A DNA stretch of 23,862 bases from JAJDIA01 sp031555505 (GTDB taxonomy: Bacteria; Bacteroidota; Bacteroidia; Bacteroidales; Tannerellaceae), in the NCBI GenBank assembly GCA_031555505.1, contig JAVBUH010000055.1, positions 1 through 23,862 of the forward strand, in the 5' to 3' direction. Below are positions 22,575-23,862 of the stretch, in pieces. The notes beneath the pieces are model-generated. The model was not told the origin of the DNA, did no database searches, and saw only the letters and a list, made by a program, of their open reading frames with translations. Made by a program: the position numbers and the translations under genes. Position 1 is the stretch's first letter. The number at the start of each line of letters is the position of its first letter.

Positions 22575-23564
22575 ATGAAATCACTGTATGTAACGCTCGC
22601 CCTTTGCTGTTGCCTCACGGCTTTCGGGCAAAACAAACAAGCGAAAGAAACGCCTATGAGCGGCAACCCTGTGTTCGAAGGCTGGTATGCCGACCCCGAA
22701 GGTATCGTCTACGGCGATGCGTACTGGGTCTATCCCACCTGGAGCGACAAGTATGAGAAGCAAACGTTCTTCGATTGCTTTTCATCGAAAGACCTCGTGA
22801 CCTGGACCAAGCATCACGCCGTCCTCGACACCGCCGAAGTGAAGTGGGCCAAGAAAGCCATGTGGGCACCCTCTGTGATCAGCAAGGATGGTAAATACTA
22901 CCTGTTCTTCGGCGCCAACGACGTGCACGAAGGCGAAGTGGGTGGTATCGGCGTAGCCGTGAGCGACCGTCCCGAAGGCCCGTACAAAGATCTGCTGGGC
23001 AAACCACTGATCAACGTGATCGTAAACGGCGCCCAGCCCATCGACCAGTTTGTATTCCGTGACGACGACGGCACATATTATATGTACTACGGCGGATGGC
23101 GTCATTGCAACATTGTAAAATTAAACAACGACTTCACCGCCCTCGTTCCTTTCGAAGACGGCGAAATCTACAAGGAAGTTACCCCCGAAAACTACGTAGA
23201 GGGTCCCTTCATGCTCAAAAAGAACGGCAAATACTACTTCATGTGGAGTGAAGGCGGCTGGGGTCTTCCCAATTACTGTGCAGCATACGCCATTGCCGAC
23301 TCCCCCTTCGGTCCTTTCAAGCGTATCGGTAAGATACTTGAAACAGATCCGGAAGTGGCGACCGGCGCCGGACACCACTCCGTGATGCACGTGCCCAATT
23401 CAGACGACTACTACGTGGTCTATCACCGTCGACCGTTAGACAACAAGGGACGCGACCATCGTGTGACCTGTATCGACAAGCTGACCTTCGACAAAGACGG
23501 CTTCATCAACCCCGTCAAGATGACCTTCGAAGGCGTCCCGGCCCGTCCGATCACCGGCAAATAA
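22575..23564 (+). CDS. GH43-like secreted glycoside hydrolase
   Basis: A 329-residue five-bladed propeller enzyme of the GH43 type (beta-xylosidase / alpha-L-arabinofuranosidase superfamily). It has a signal peptide (1 to about 19, ending T-A-F-G-Q). The three expected acidic residues are visible: Asp40 in G-W-Y-A-D-P-E (base), Asp157 in Q-P-I-D-Q-F-V-F-R-D-D (pKa modulator) and Glu209 in Y-V-E-G-P-F-M (acid). M-W-A-P-S-V and G-A-G-H-H-S-V are also typical. It carries no extra binding domain. It ends a three-gene run and is followed by a strong terminator. Sugar specificity is unknown; related GH43-like folds such as GH117 or GH130 cannot be fully excluded. There is no SusCD pair nearby. Confidence 0.87.
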   Translation: MKSLYVTLALCCCLTAFGQNKQAKETPMSGNPVFEGWYADPEGIVYGDAYWVYPTWSDKYEKQTFFDCFSSKDLVTWTKHHAVLDTAEVKWAKKAMWAPSVISKDGKYYLFFGANDVHEGEVGGIGVAVSDRPEGPYKDLLGKPLINVIVNGAQPIDQFVFRDDDGTYYMYYGGWRHCNIVKLNNDFTALVPFEDGEIYKEVTPENYVEGPFMLKKNGKYYFMWSEGGWGLPNYCAAYAIADSPFGPFKRIGKILETDPEVATGAGHHSVMHVPNSDDYYVVYHRRPLDNKGRDHRVTCIDKLTFDKDGFINPVKMTFEGVPARPITGK

Positions 23565-23592
23565 TCTCCCAACGGGATACAAACACATACAA

Positions 23593-23637
23593 AAACCCGG
23601 TCTGCGATATCTTTTCGGGACCGGGTTTCTTTTTTCC
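23593..23637 (+). terminator. Intrinsic terminator after the GH43 gene
   Basis: A perfect 10-bp stem, AAACCCGGTC (23593-23602) with GACCGGGTTT (23619-23628), has a 16-base loop and is followed by C and six T. It starts 29 bases after the GH43 stop codon and is the strongest terminator in the window. Confidence 0.85.
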
Positions 23638-23654
23638 TCTTAAAGCCTCCATGC

Positions 23655-23862
23655 ACAGTTTCAGATTTGCACCGATTTGAAGCTTGAGCAAATCCTGCAA
23701 TCGCCACAAAACAGATCATACCGATCCAAAACGATCGTCATAATGTTCGTTTAGGAAGATCATAATCTTCGTTTTCGAACATTATGATCTTTTTTTCGGA
23801 AGACGATGGTGATTTTGAAGGCCAATCCGGCTGATTGAAAACCGGACACTCCGCCGACAGTA
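23655..23862 (-). repeat. Long intergenic repeat, copy 2 (runs off the window)
   Basis: Its reverse complement matches 780-990 at roughly 90% over the best 170 bases. The match continues to the last base of the window, so the contig probably broke inside a multi-copy repeat. It lies just after the GH43 terminator. A short open frame on the minus strand (from 23719) begins M-I-C-F-V-A-I-A-G-F-A-Q-A-S-N, similar to the peptide encoded in copy 1, but then runs antisense through the terminator and is unlikely to be a gene as it stands. Confidence 0.8.
23758..23796 (+). terminator. Terminator-like hairpin inside repeat copy 2
   Basis: A 14-bp stem with one mismatch (23758-23771 with 23776-23789) has a TTTT loop and is followed directly by seven T. 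It is the counterpart of the minus-strand hairpin at 846-887 and would be a second stop signal behind the GH43 terminator. Confidence 0.65.

Noticed and set aside
23423..23719. 98-codon minus-strand frame starting inside repeat copy 2
   Set aside because: Only the first dozen codons resemble copy 1; the rest crosses a strong terminator and runs antisense to GH43, so it is not a gene as it stands.
780..23862. Inverted repeats flanking 22.8 kb as an invertible DNA segment
   Set aside because: The repeats are only about 90% alike, the segment contains essential genes such as gltX, there is no recombinase, and a dispersed repeat explains the pair more simply.

Overview
The window looks like chromosomal DNA of a gut-type Bacteroidales bacterium, probably near Parabacteroides/Tannerellaceae (inference). 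The signs are promoter -7 boxes of the TAnnTTTG type, Bacteroidota-style surface proteins (TonB receptor with a carboxypeptidase-regulatory-like domain, lipoproteins, GH29 and GH43 hydrolases), a UpxY/NusG-like regulator, the 7TM-HD phosphodiesterase and moderate GC. It may be a whole metagenomic contig: base 1 begins with a string resembling a Tn5/Nextera mosaic end, and the last bases lie inside a repeat that also occurs near the left end. No tRNA, rRNA, CRISPR array or transposase gene was seen.

Layout. 1-1103 has no credible gene but is dense in repeats: short direct repeats, a 246-bp element with 27-bp terminal inverted repeats, GC-rich palindromes, a ~200-bp repeat carrying terminator hairpins (copy 1) and three 32-bp tandem units. 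Next come a PQQ-type beta-propeller protein (-), then a GH29 fucosidase lipoprotein and a TonB-dependent receptor (+). The 7TM-HD c-di-AMP phosphodiesterase (PgpH-like, -) diverges from gltX-waaA (+; tRNA charging and Kdo transfer to lipid A).

11466-16413 is a minus-strand run in the order GntP/DsdX-family permease, RidA, fold-type-III PLP enzyme with the H-x-C metal motif of eukaryotic-type D-serine dehydratases, M19 dipeptidase, ThuA-like lipoprotein. Read together, the first four suggest import and breakdown of D-serine or a similar D-3-hydroxy amino acid, partly from dipeptides, with RidA clearing the reactive enamine product. This is the most coherent candidate system in the window. A twin-arginine Gfo/Idh/MocA oxidoreductase lies upstream behind its own probable terminator.

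18037-23564 holds an orphan UpxY/NusG-like antiterminator (+), a lone cobyric acid synthase (cobQ, -), and a plus-strand run of a COG4299-type membrane acyltransferase, an iron-sulfur L-serine dehydratase (sdaA) and a GH43 hydrolase, closed by a strong intrinsic terminator. L-serine deamination here and the proposed D-serine deamination would both yield pyruvate and ammonia. The second, inverted copy of the terminator-bearing repeat follows and runs off the window.
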